DNA of 50,160 bases from Candidatus Cryptobacteroides intestinipullorum (lineage in GTDB: Bacteria; Bacteroidota; Bacteroidia; Bacteroidales; UBA932). Positions 16,651 through 25,882 of this stretch are shown one piece after another. A program made the position numbers and the translations under genes. Below the pieces are notes generated by a model. It had not been told where the DNA came from. It searched no databases and saw only the letters and a list, made by a program, of their open reading frames with translations. Each line of letters begins with the position of its first letter. The stretch's first letter is position 1. Location of the stretch: the NCBI GenBank assembly GCA_018711225.1, contig DVIP01000128.1, positions 1 through 50,160 on the forward strand, read 5' to 3'.

Positions 16651-18669
16651 TCAATTGTTGATTACGGGAAACTCGCTTATTCTCAGATCGGTGCATCCGT
16701 AAGGAATCAGAATTATCCTTTCATACTCTCCCGAAGAACGGTACGCCGAATTTCCACTGGCGCATTTCCCGGGAATCTGACTGTAAGGGAAAGGGCCTGC
16801 AGAGCCATTGTACAATGTCCAATGTGGCAGTCTTGCGGCCCTTGCCTCGATATACACCGGAGCATTATCAGGAGACCAGTACCAGTCAGAGGATAGTCTG
16901 AGAGAGTCTGTATTCACCTTGAATGTCTTTTCAGGAGCATTTACGTCCGACTTTATCAAGGCATAATTCCACGGACTTTCGGGATAAACCTCCCAATATG
17001 TCTTTCCATAACCGACATCCTCGGTAAAAAATTTCTCCACCCATTTGGACTCTATTTTCAGAGCGTACGATAGCGGGCCTCGTTCTACAGATGCAGCATT
17101 CTCATACCATCTGCTGACTGTCGTTTTCATAGGGAAATCAAGGACAACGACGTCCCCGTCACGCCATTCCCTTTCAATCCGGAAAATCTCCCCGGGAACA
17201 ATACCTGCACACTCATTACCGTTCACAACTACGGCTGCCGCAGAATCAGTCCAGGAAGGAACCCTGAGTTCTAGCGGGAATTCCGCAGACATGCCTTCAG
17301 GAATATCAATTTTCAGGACAATGGTCTCTTCGAACGGGTAAGCAGTGATTTCCTCTATAATGACTTCGATTCCGGAAATCTTTGCCTCGACTCTGCTGGG
17401 GGCATAGACCAGTGCCGCAAGTCCTCCCTCTGAAGTGCCATACCACAAATTCCTGGTAAATTTCGGCCATCCCTGGTGCAAATTGCTGAGACAACACGGA
17501 AATCCGGTAAGAAATCCCATCAGGAGACTTGTTCCTCCGTTATACACATCGAAATTATGCGCTCCCGCCGTTATCTGGACCTGATTGGCCTGCTGGAAAT
17601 ACTGATGAAGTCTGAAATCGTCAGACGTTTGTGCCGGAAACGCATTGAATGCCAGCCTTTCGAGATAATCGGCATATACAGGATCCCCGGTGATTTTCAT
17701 TATTTCCTCCAAAGAAAACATAAGTTCCACTATGGCACAGAGTTCCGAGCCTTGCACAGGGTTGTTGCCGTGAAGGGTCTCATCGCCGCCGAACGCTCCG
17801 CTCGGATAACCATTATATTTCACAAGGTCTTCAAGCCCTTTTTCCACGGCAGCGATATATTCAGGCTTTTCGGGATGTATCTGCCAATAGACCGCAGGTT
17901 CTTTTATTCCCTGGGCCAGATTCACGCAATGGATTGTCCCGGGACGGGACAGATCATCAGTTTCCAGAAACATGCCTGTAAAGTCAAAACTCTGTGCGTG
18001 CATAAGTTCCACGAGGTCCAGAAGCCATTCATCCCTTGTCTTCCCATAGAGCCATAGGACGGACATCATATTGTCGCATACCCTGAATGCTGCCCAGTCT
18101 GTCCAGTAGTCCACAGGTTTTTCCGGCAAAGTCTCCAACTGATACCTGAAATAGCGCTCCATGAAATCCAGGACTCTTTTGTCCCCTGTAGCGTCATAAT
18201 GCTGCTGCAGAACTTTCAGCATCACCATTCTCGGCCACCAGTCCTCGGAATTGCCCCGCTGAAGACCACGCTCTGCGGGATAATTTACGGACGGACCGAA
18301 AAAACCGTTCTCCTTCTGGCTCGCAAGTGTCCATTCGATCCACGGGCGGGCCTTCTCCTTCAATGAATCATCATCCAGAATATAAGCCAGGGGAAGGAGG
18401 CCGTCTATCCAATAAGGACCTCTTTCCCACTGATCCCCGTCGCCGCCAAGCCACCCGTTCCTCTCGCCCATTACCTGAGGATATGTCCTGTCGAGATCGG
18501 CCGTAATACCGTCGCGCTGACGGACAAGCATTTCCTTCAGCCAGCCTTCAGCCCTTACATCTCCAAGCGGCAGTTCTTCATATTTCCGGGAAACGGACTG
18601 CGCATCACCGGCATGGGGGACAAATGATAAAACCGTTACAAGAAAAAACGTCAACAGCAATCTCGACAT
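16651..18669 (-). CDS. GH127-type (DUF1680) glycosidase, probable beta-L-arabinofuranosidase
   Basis: The frame extends to a TTG at 18678, but ATG at 18669 (MSRLLLTFFLV) is preferred and leaves a Sec signal ending near AGDAQ; 672 residues result. The protein matches the DUF1680/GH127 alpha-toroid family: GSELCAIVE carries the conserved glutamate, and GFPCCLSN (Cys392-Cys393) the cysteines used for zinc binding and catalysis in characterised members. Those enzymes release beta-L-arabinofuranose from plant glycans, though DUF1680 is broad and other pentose or deoxysugar specificities exist. It is the last gene of the long minus-strand run, 61 nt after the GH3 fusion gene. A periplasmic location is expected. 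Confidence 0.85.
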   Translation of the reverse strand: MSRLLLTFFLVTVLSFVPHAGDAQSVSRKYEELPLGDVRAEGWLKEMLVRQRDGITADLDRTYPQVMGERNGWLGGDGDQWERGPYWIDGLLPLAYILDDDSLKEKARPWIEWTLASQKENGFFGPSVNYPAERGLQRGNSEDWWPRMVMLKVLQQHYDATGDKRVLDFMERYFRYQLETLPEKPVDYWTDWAAFRVCDNMMSVLWLYGKTRDEWLLDLVELMHAQSFDFTGMFLETDDLSRPGTIHCVNLAQGIKEPAVYWQIHPEKPEYIAAVEKGLEDLVKYNGYPSGAFGGDETLHGNNPVQGSELCAIVELMFSLEEIMKITGDPVYADYLERLAFNAFPAQTSDDFRLHQYFQQANQVQITAGAHNFDVYNGGTSLLMGFLTGFPCCLSNLHQGWPKFTRNLWYGTSEGGLAALVYAPSRVEAKISGIEVIIEEITAYPFEETIVLKIDIPEGMSAEFPLELRVPSWTDSAAAVVVNGNECAGIVPGEIFRIEREWRDGDVVVLDFPMKTTVSRWYENAASVERGPLSYALKIESKWVEKFFTEDVGYGKTYWEVYPESPWNYALIKSDVNAPEKTFKVNTDSLRLSSDWYWSPDNAPVYIEARAARLPHWTLYNGSAGPFPYSQIPGKCASGNSAYRSSGEYERIILIPYGCTDLRISEFPVINN

Positions 18670-18730
18670 ACCAGGCAAAAGTTAATGTTATTCTATTTCA
18701 TTATAGCAATTCCAACAGGTTCCTTGTATT

Positions 18731-21700
18731 TTATCGGACATCTATTTCCGCAGACAGTACAGGACTTGCGGCGTTTTCGGCGACAGTGATTCTAAACCTG
18801 CCCGGTGTAACGACAAAATCATGGGATTCAATATCGTAATGGCTGAAGGCATCATGCCCGAGATGTATTGTGACCGTGGTTTCCTCTCCCGGAGCAAGCC
18901 TTATCTTGGAAAAGCCCTTCAGTTCCCTGTCAGGTCTTGGGACTTCCGGACTGCATTCCGTAACATATATCTGAGGGACATCTGATGCTGCATATTTCCC
19001 GTTATTTCTTACAGTAAACGTGACATCATAACCGTTCCCTGCTGACATCACTTCCAGATCCGAATATCCGAAATCAGAGTATGTAAGGCCGTACCCGAAC
19101 GGGAAAAGAGGTGTCCGTCCGAAATGTTCCATACCCCGATAACCGGAAAAGACTCCTTCATAATAGACCGTATGGAAAAACCTGTCTCTCTTTTCAGGTA
19201 CGATTTTGTTTTCCCTTTTGGCGTAATACGGATATGACGGATTTGCCTCTTCGGATCCCCAGAAAGTGAACGGCAGTCTTCCGCAAGGAGAAACCTTTCC
19301 CGATATCAAATCGGCAAGAACCCTTCCGCCTTCCTGACCGGGATACCAGTCCAGAATCACGGCCTTCACTTCGTCAAGCCACGGCATAGCCACTTCTCCT
19401 CCTGAATTGACTATCACAATGACATTGGAATTAAGCCCGGCAATTTTGAATATCAGACTGTCCTGTCCATCCGGAAGATGAAATGTCCTGTCATATCCTT
19501 CCCGTTCCGTTTTTTTCGTATACCCCGCTGAAACGATGACAACAGAAGCTTTTTTTATAGTTGCCTCATCAAACTCCAGACTTTCATCAATAGCCACATG
19601 AGTGACATTCTGCGCTCCTGCCATTTCTCTGATACCATCCAACAGAGTAACGCCTTCACCGTCCATAAGCGAAACCTCACCACTGCCGCCACCAAATGGT
19701 ATTATATCGGAATTTGGACCAATCACCGCTATATTTTTCATTCTTTTACGGGAAAGAGGCAATATATCGTCATTTTTCAGAAGAACAGGGCCTTCAAGAG
19801 CCACTTCATATGCAATGCGGTTGCACTCGGGATTGTTTTCCGGAAGAGTGGCATCTACAGAACTACGGTCAAACAGGCCGAAACGCATGAACGTCTTCAA
19901 TATATTGACACATTTGCGGTCTATTTGACTTTCCCTGATAATACCATTGTCCATAAGCTCCTTTACCATATCATAGTTTAGCCAGTACCCTTCCGGCATT
20001 TCGAGGTCAAGTCCGCCTTCCACACATCCGAGAGTAGTATAAGTGGATGTCCAGTCCGACATTACAATACCATCGAACCCCCATTGACCGCGGAGTACAT
20101 CCTCTATCAGCCATCTGTTTTCCGCTGAATGTACGCCGTTAAGCGGATTGTAGCTGGTCATAACCGCCCCGACGCCAGCCTTTTCCACCGCATCCCTGAA
20201 TACAGGGAAATACAATTCCTGCAACGTTCTTTCATCTACAACAGAATTAGTGGCATGTCGCAAATATTCCTGGTTATTGGCGGCAAAATGCTTGACAGTC
20301 GCGATTACACCATTATCCTGCATACCCTTTATATACCCGCAGGCAATTACGGAAGACAAACACGGATCCTCGCCATAATATTCGAAATTCCTTCCTGACA
20401 ATGCGCTGCGGTAAATATTGACCCCAGGTCCCAACATGACGCCTATACCTCGCGCTTTTGCATCAAGGGCAAGCCCCTTTCCCATTTTCTCGGCAAGTTC
20501 CGGATTCCATGTGGACGCCAAAGACATTCCACATGGATAGAACGTGCTTTTGGTTTTATTGCGAACCCCCTGAGGGCCGTCGGCAAAGCGTATTGAAGGT
20601 ATGCCAAGTCTTTCTATGGCAGCCGTCTGAAAACCATCCTTCTGCCCTGCCATAAGACTGACCTTTTCTTCAAGAGTCATCTGCGAGACAAGCACTTCCG
20701 CCCTCTCCTGATATGTCCGGGTCAGTGTAACCCACAACCAATCTTCCGGAACATCAGGATTTTCACCCTGGAGCTCTTCCCAATGCCGAGGATATTTTTC
20801 TGTCGATTTTTCCTTGTTCCACATCGCAGGATGAATTCTGATAGACTCGCGTCCGGAAGGCTCTCCACCGATGAGTTCCCATGGGATGCGTACCTTGGCA
20901 GCAAAGCCGGTGTCGGTATCAGTATCGTCATTCACGGAACCACACACTTCAAGCGCACACGCACTGCCGGAAGCCAGAACATGCCATGAATTGTTTTCCT
21001 GTACGGATACTTCATAGTCGCCGGACGGAGCTACGGCTGCTTTGTACACCTGTCCGTTCCTGCAGAACATTATGACCGAAGCATCCGAATTCTCCACGGA
21101 AAATGACGTAAGTTTGTCCGTAAAAAGCCATGTACTGAAGACAAAGGCATCGTCTGTATATGAAAAATCATAATATGCACACGCTGTGGTGGTTCTTCCC
21201 AGGAACCAAAGGTTTTCAGTCTCCCTGTCGAATTTATCCGGAGAAACCAATACCGGATCTTCATTCCGGATATCCATTGCCTTGTTAACGCGGCCGGTCA
21301 TTATATGGATTCTGCCTCTGGTCTCATCTCCGTCACGGTATTTTTCCGTACCGGTAATGATGACCTTTCCGTTACCGGCATAATCTACCGAACCCCAATA
21401 TCCGTTGAATCCTGTCGTTGCAAACCCGAAATTGTCAGCATTCCTGTCACCTGTCAGAAGCCACGAAGACTGCACTCCCCTGTATAACCCGTTTGAAAGA
21501 AGCAATGTTTCTCCGGAAGGAAGCCTCCCTATATACGGACCGTAACCGATCAGGTCCTTGTTGGCTTGTTTTTTCTGTGGATATGCAGGTCCGCCGTTAC
21601 GCAGGATGGCAGCAGTATCCAAATGCCAGTTCTCGGAAGGGGACGTCCTGACGATGACAGGGGTCTGGTCGACTACATATTTGCCGCTCCATACCTCAAC

Positions 21701-22483
21701 ACTCATGGCTATGGTTCCGTCATCCAGAATGACTGCCGTAGGCATACCGTCATAGCCGAAACGACCGTCCTTCGTATAGGAAATGATCTCATTGTCATTT
21801 ATGTCGCATTCCTCCTTGCCCTGCCATGTGAGACCGCCGTCGAATGAGCGTATGATGACGGTCCGGGGACATGAAAGCCCGTTCACTACATTCTGGCTTG
21901 AGGTGATGTACATCTGGATTTCACCTGAAGGCAGCTGGAGAAGTGCCGGTTCCCAACATCTTCCGCGATATACAGATCTGGCACCGTACCATGTCCGACC
22001 TTGATCTGAGCTGAATATGATTCCTATGCCACAATTTTTATTGGTATTTGGAATGTCATTATATCCGTTCTTGTAACGCCACTGATAGGCCAGCATAATC
22101 CTGCCGTCCTGAAGTTCGATAAAATCAGGATTGACATACACCATCATGTCATCCCCGACAGTGGAAACCGCAGGATGTTTTTCCATCAGCAGAACAGCAT
22201 CACTCCATGTTACACCTCCGTCCGTACTGCGGCTGGCATACAGGTCCCATCCGAAATGATCATTCATGAAGCACAGAAGCAGTGAACCGTCACTAAGCCT
22301 TTTCACTCTAGGATAATAAAGGTTTTTTTCCGTAAAATCCCGGCCAAGCACAGGCATCTCGGTAATAATCTGATGGGAATTATGGTCGAGGCTTATCCTC
22401 ACCCCTATGTCTTCCGCCTGCATGTCTCTTCCGGCAAGAAAGACTGCGGCAACTGCAAGCACTACTATTATCGTCCTGGTCAT
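18731..22483 (-). CDS. BNR propeller-CBM9-like-GH3 fusion enzyme
   Basis: A 1250-residue exported protein combines three parts. Residues about 30-395 are a six-bladed sialidase-like propeller with Asp boxes (STDGGVTW, SSDQGRTW, SFDGGLTW). About 400-585 is a CBM9-like beta sandwich. From about 586 it is a full GH3 enzyme: MTLEEKVSLM, RFADGPQGVR, the KHFAANNQE motif, nucleophile Asp810 in VMSDW, a GH3 C-terminal domain (GPNSD onward) and a final Fn3-like domain. GH3 enzymes release terminal beta-glucose, xylose or alpha-arabinofuranose. The propeller could be a GH33- or GH93-type exo-enzyme; I see no FRIP motif, so sialidase activity is doubtful. The first two parts resemble the separate lipoprotein at 32485-34335, so the gene probably arose by joining a paralogue to GH3. 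Confidence 0.88.
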   Translation of the reverse strand: MTRTIIVVLAVAAVFLAGRDMQAEDIGVRISLDHNSHQIITEMPVLGRDFTEKNLYYPRVKRLSDGSLLLCFMNDHFGWDLYASRSTDGGVTWSDAVLLMEKHPAVSTVGDDMMVYVNPDFIELQDGRIMLAYQWRYKNGYNDIPNTNKNCGIGIIFSSDQGRTWYGARSVYRGRCWEPALLQLPSGEIQMYITSSQNVVNGLSCPRTVIIRSFDGGLTWQGKEECDINDNEIISYTKDGRFGYDGMPTAVILDDGTIAMSVEVWSGKYVVDQTPVIVRTSPSENWHLDTAAILRNGGPAYPQKKQANKDLIGYGPYIGRLPSGETLLLSNGLYRGVQSSWLLTGDRNADNFGFATTGFNGYWGSVDYAGNGKVIITGTEKYRDGDETRGRIHIMTGRVNKAMDIRNEDPVLVSPDKFDRETENLWFLGRTTTACAYYDFSYTDDAFVFSTWLFTDKLTSFSVENSDASVIMFCRNGQVYKAAVAPSGDYEVSVQENNSWHVLASGSACALEVCGSVNDDTDTDTGFAAKVRIPWELIGGEPSGRESIRIHPAMWNKEKSTEKYPRHWEELQGENPDVPEDWLWVTLTRTYQERAEVLVSQMTLEEKVSLMAGQKDGFQTAAIERLGIPSIRFADGPQGVRNKTKSTFYPCGMSLASTWNPELAEKMGKGLALDAKARGIGVMLGPGVNIYRSALSGRNFEYYGEDPCLSSVIACGYIKGMQDNGVIATVKHFAANNQEYLRHATNSVVDERTLQELYFPVFRDAVEKAGVGAVMTSYNPLNGVHSAENRWLIEDVLRGQWGFDGIVMSDWTSTYTTLGCVEGGLDLEMPEGYWLNYDMVKELMDNGIIRESQIDRKCVNILKTFMRFGLFDRSSVDATLPENNPECNRIAYEVALEGPVLLKNDDILPLSRKRMKNIAVIGPNSDIIPFGGGSGEVSLMDGEGVTLLDGIREMAGAQNVTHVAIDESLEFDEATIKKASVVIVSAGYTKKTEREGYDRTFHLPDGQDSLIFKIAGLNSNVIVIVNSGGEVAMPWLDEVKAVILDWYPGQEGGRVLADLISGKVSPCGRLPFTFWGSEEANPSYPYYAKRENKIVPEKRDRFFHTVYYEGVFSGYRGMEHFGRTPLFPFGYGLTYSDFGYSDLEVMSAGNGYDVTFTVRNNGKYAASDVPQIYVTECSPEVPRPDRELKGFSKIRLAPGEETTVTIHLGHDAFSHYDIESHDFVVTPGRFRITVAENAASPVLSAEIDVR

Positions 22484-22517
22484 TTGTTCTGATATGTTAT
22501 CGGTTATATGGCAATTC

Positions 22518-22555
22518 CGACGGGTCTTACAGAAAAGCAGACTGAAGACCCGTCG
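22518..22555. repeat. Intergenic inverted repeat between DUF5107 and GH3-fusion genes
   Basis: Arms CGACGGGTCTT and AAGACCCGTCG are perfect 11-bp complements with a 16-nt loop. It begins 9 nt after the DUF5107-TPR stop and lies about 35 nt before the GH3-fusion start. No T run follows on the minus strand, so it looks less like a terminator than an mRNA-stabilising or processing hairpin inside the operon. Confidence 0.65.
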
Positions 22556-22563
22556 TAGTCAAA

Positions 22564-25500
22564 TTACATGTCTTTCAGGAATTCATGTGCCCAGAGGTGA
22601 TCCGGCTTAAGCCTTACCACTTCATTAAACAGTTTTTCGGCTTTACTCCTGTGTCCTAATCCAAGCTGTCCCAAAGCCTGCGTATAATAGGCTGCAGAAT
22701 TGATGGTCTCCAGTGTTACCCCTGTAGTACCTTCAGCCCCATAGAAATTTATATGCTGAGTCTCAACAGCAGCTTCGCCATCAGACACAAGCGCTTCGAA
22801 CACTGCATCGGCTTCCGTTTTTCTGCCGAGTTCCATGAGTGCAAGCCCTGTCCAGTAGCGGAAATCCTTGCTTCCTTTCAGATTATAATCCTGCTCTGCA
22901 GCCAGCGTGAAATACTTGCGCGCTTCAGACTCATTGCCGAGCATCTTGTATGCTTCTCCGAGACACCAGTTAATCTGCGCGTCATGAGTAGCCCTCTCGT
23001 CCACCAGGAACACCTGATGATTTTCCGGATAAGTGAAAGCCTTCTTGTAAAGGGCGATAGCTTCTTCCACCTTGCCATCCCTTATCTTTTCTTCACCGGC
23101 GAGGACCAGAGCGTCCACAAAGTTGTCATGGAAATTGGCGACACCCTCACGGGTAGGGAAATAACAGTTGTCCAGCAACTCCAGGACATAATCATAGTCT
23201 CCGACATAAGTACCTGTTATCACCTCCTGTGCAACCGGATAATATCTCTTCACGGCAGTCTTGTGATGGCTTTTCAGAATATCGTACCGTTCCTGCACCG
23301 GAGCCCCTAGAGCTTCAAGTACCTGATCACATTCTTCCAGATACAAGGCCGCGTCAGGATTCAGTTCTATCGCCTTTTTGTAACATTCGGCAGATTTCGC
23401 ATAATCCTTGGTGTGAAGCCAGTGGGCCCATCCGAGATTTCTCCACGCCAGATCATTGTCAGGCTGCATGGCAACACATTTCTCCCATTCCCTGATGGCA
23501 CTGTCCGGCTGGATATTGTAATACAGATTGCCGAGATAATAATACGGAAGAGGTGATTCAGGGCAGACACCTTTGGCTTTCTGCAATACATCTATGGTCT
23601 CAAGCCTGAACGGAGCGCAATAGCCTGTCGGAAGTTCTAAAGCCTTCTGGAACCAGTTTTCTTCTCCTGTAAGATATCCGATATACATCTTGACCGTAGG
23701 ATAATCTACCCGGCTGTCTATATCTTTCAGAAGGCTGACCGCCATATCTGTGAAACCGTTGTGCCAATACTGAATAGCCAGTTCCAGATAGGATTCCGGC
23801 TGTTCGCGCATGAATTTCCGGAATTCAGATGAGGACAGCGTTTCATGCAGGGCGTATGCATTGACAGGGTCGGCTTCCAATACCTTTGCGAAACATACGG
23901 CAGCCTCTTCATCTCTTCCGAGGGCTTTCAGAACCGATCCTTTCAGATTTATGGCCGTATAATTCCTGCCGTTATAGTCAATGGCTTCATTCAGGCGGTC
24001 GAGAGCCATTTCCCAGTTTTTTTCTTCCGAATACATCTGAGCGAGCTGGGTATTTGCCCCGGAATTGTAAGTATAATTCCATGTAGCCCTGTAAAGAGTA
24101 TCGTAAGCAGCATCTCTCTTGCCCTGGATTTTGAGAATCAGACCGAGATTGTAAAGAGCTTCGGCATCCTTTGGTCTTGTATAATCTTTCGTCTGCCTCC
24201 TGATAGCGGTACGGAGATAATCGGCAGCCTTGTCATATTCTCCCCTCATACGATAGTATGCTCCCATGACTGTATTCGTCCTGGTATCGCCCGGGTCACG
24301 TCTGAGAACTTCTTCAAAATAGTCAACGGGATCAATGAAAGGATTATGGAACTGCAGATTCCTCAGTCCCACAAGGAAACATTCTTCCGTATTCTCTATC
24401 TGTTCCGGAAGAAGAGGCGGCTCCACAATTTCAGGCAGCGGGGTAGTATAGTCCTTCTTCACCGGAGTATATGAAAGCAGCACATTCCCGGTTTCATCCT
24501 TCAGCAGGAGAGTGAGATCGTAATCATGGAGGGAAGGATCCACGGCTACTGTATCTACGATAGGGTCAGCAGGTGAGGCCGCATCTGATTTTTCATAAAG
24601 CACATCACCGTCATGGAGAAGTTCAAGTGTAAGCCTGTCGAATTTTTCCGTGGCATTGGCCCCTACAAGCACTTTTCCCGGCTCGAGAAGATCCATGTTC
24701 ATGGCTACATGCCTGTTTCCTGCCTTCACGCCGCCTATGTCCCGGAGTCCGTACCAGTAATGCGTAAATTCCTTAGTCTCATAAGGGAAATTCCAGTTGT
24801 AGTCCGGCTGGTTGTCGGAATAGGCGCCGACCATCAGCTCGCAATAATGGCCGGAAGTATCTGTCAGTATCCTCGTATCCCATTCGGAATTAGGCCCCCA
24901 CAGCCAGAATTTTCCTCCCTTTATGATGTGATGGTTTCCGGCAAGCATGGTACCGGCATGGCGGCCGTGGTCATAGCCTGCCACGAAATCCTCTTTCTGG
25001 TCATGAATAAACATGGAATTGCTCATATAGTGATTCTTCCACCAGCTGGCATCCACACCCTCTCCGTAAAAGTCCATGTCATTGAACGGTTCATGCGTCA
25101 CAGGCCAGTGCGCAAACCAGTTCTTGCAATGGAAAGTCACGAATTCCGTACTCTGAGGAAAACATATCTGATAATTCTCATCCACGAGAGTGGAGACATT
25201 GGCCCAATAGAGGAAAGAATTGTTGTTCTGGGTGGAATTCATAAGCCTTCCGCTGATTTCCATGTAGGATTTTCCCGGGTGCAGGGTAATTCCTATAGCC
25301 CACTGCATCCTGTGGCGGTATTCAGTCTCGCCTACCCATATCGTCTTGGAGCCGTCCGGATGGTCGGTTATCCTCCAGTCGCACGGGATATGGCTGGTCT
25401 GTCTGTGATGATGGAACGCGTTCCACTCGACTCCCCCGCTGATCCATGCTCCGGTCATACCGACATTGGCCGGCTTCACCACAGTATTGCGGTAGAATAT

Positions 25501-25851
25501 GTCATAGCCGTTCGTCTTGTCGATGGCATACAGAAGGCGTCCTCCGATTTCCGGAAGAACACACAGTTTCACATATTCATTCTCCAGATACAGACAGTCG
25601 TAGGTAACATCCTTCTTTGTCCTCGTCATATTGTCATTAAGCGGGTATGGATATACACTTCTCTTGGCACGCTGGTATGACCAGTCCCTTTCGAATATGG
25701 GAGCCTTCTCCGCAGGGTCCAAAAGATATGTAGGAAGGGTTATCTTTCCTTCATACGCCCTGACGCCAGACGTGTCATTCCCTTCGGACCGGGCTGACGC
25801 CATACCGGCCACGGTAAAGACCGTCGCCAAAACCACAAGAATTTTTTTCAT
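22564..25851 (-). CDS. DUF5107-TPR protein, probable carbohydrate-active
   Basis: The 1095-residue exported protein (signal ending GMASA) has two parts. Residues about 35-340 match the DUF5107 beta-sandwich, a mutarotase-like fold: YLENEYVKLCVLPEIGGRLL, the His-rich GVEWNAFHHHRQTSH segment and FWLWGPNSEWDTRIL. From about 490 to the end there are about a dozen tetratricopeptide repeats (YDKAADYLRTAI, NWEMALDRLNEAI, YAKSAECYKKAIELNPD). The His-rich segment is a plausible active site. DUF5107-TPR proteins recur in glycan loci, and an enzymatic role on sugars with TPR-mediated assembly is likely, but I know of no firmly established reaction. It lies 31 nt after the preceding lipoprotein gene, in the same operon. 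Confidence 0.8.
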   Translation of the reverse strand: MKKILVVLATVFTVAGMASARSEGNDTSGVRAYEGKITLPTYLLDPAEKAPIFERDWSYQRAKRSVYPYPLNDNMTRTKKDVTYDCLYLENEYVKLCVLPEIGGRLLYAIDKTNGYDIFYRNTVVKPANVGMTGAWISGGVEWNAFHHHRQTSHIPCDWRITDHPDGSKTIWVGETEYRHRMQWAIGITLHPGKSYMEISGRLMNSTQNNNSFLYWANVSTLVDENYQICFPQSTEFVTFHCKNWFAHWPVTHEPFNDMDFYGEGVDASWWKNHYMSNSMFIHDQKEDFVAGYDHGRHAGTMLAGNHHIIKGGKFWLWGPNSEWDTRILTDTSGHYCELMVGAYSDNQPDYNWNFPYETKEFTHYWYGLRDIGGVKAGNRHVAMNMDLLEPGKVLVGANATEKFDRLTLELLHDGDVLYEKSDAASPADPIVDTVAVDPSLHDYDLTLLLKDETGNVLLSYTPVKKDYTTPLPEIVEPPLLPEQIENTEECFLVGLRNLQFHNPFIDPVDYFEEVLRRDPGDTRTNTVMGAYYRMRGEYDKAADYLRTAIRRQTKDYTRPKDAEALYNLGLILKIQGKRDAAYDTLYRATWNYTYNSGANTQLAQMYSEEKNWEMALDRLNEAIDYNGRNYTAINLKGSVLKALGRDEEAAVCFAKVLEADPVNAYALHETLSSSEFRKFMREQPESYLELAIQYWHNGFTDMAVSLLKDIDSRVDYPTVKMYIGYLTGEENWFQKALELPTGYCAPFRLETIDVLQKAKGVCPESPLPYYYLGNLYYNIQPDSAIREWEKCVAMQPDNDLAWRNLGWAHWLHTKDYAKSAECYKKAIELNPDAALYLEECDQVLEALGAPVQERYDILKSHHKTAVKRYYPVAQEVITGTYVGDYDYVLELLDNCYFPTREGVANFHDNFVDALVLAGEEKIRDGKVEEAIALYKKAFTYPENHQVFLVDERATHDAQINWCLGEAYKMLGNESEARKYFTLAAEQDYNLKGSKDFRYWTGLALMELGRKTEADAVFEALVSDGEAAVETQHINFYGAEGTTGVTLETINSAAYYTQALGQLGLGHRSKAEKLFNEVVRLKPDHLWAHEFLKDM

Positions 25852-25882
25852 TTCAGTATTTGATTATAAAGTTATAAGCCAA

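Noticed and set aside
18731..22483. Frameshift or assembly join creating the BNR-GH3 fusion
   Set aside because: The frame is continuous, the join lies after a complete CBM9-like domain, and GH3 starts at its usual first helix, with no short overlap or homopolymer at the junction.
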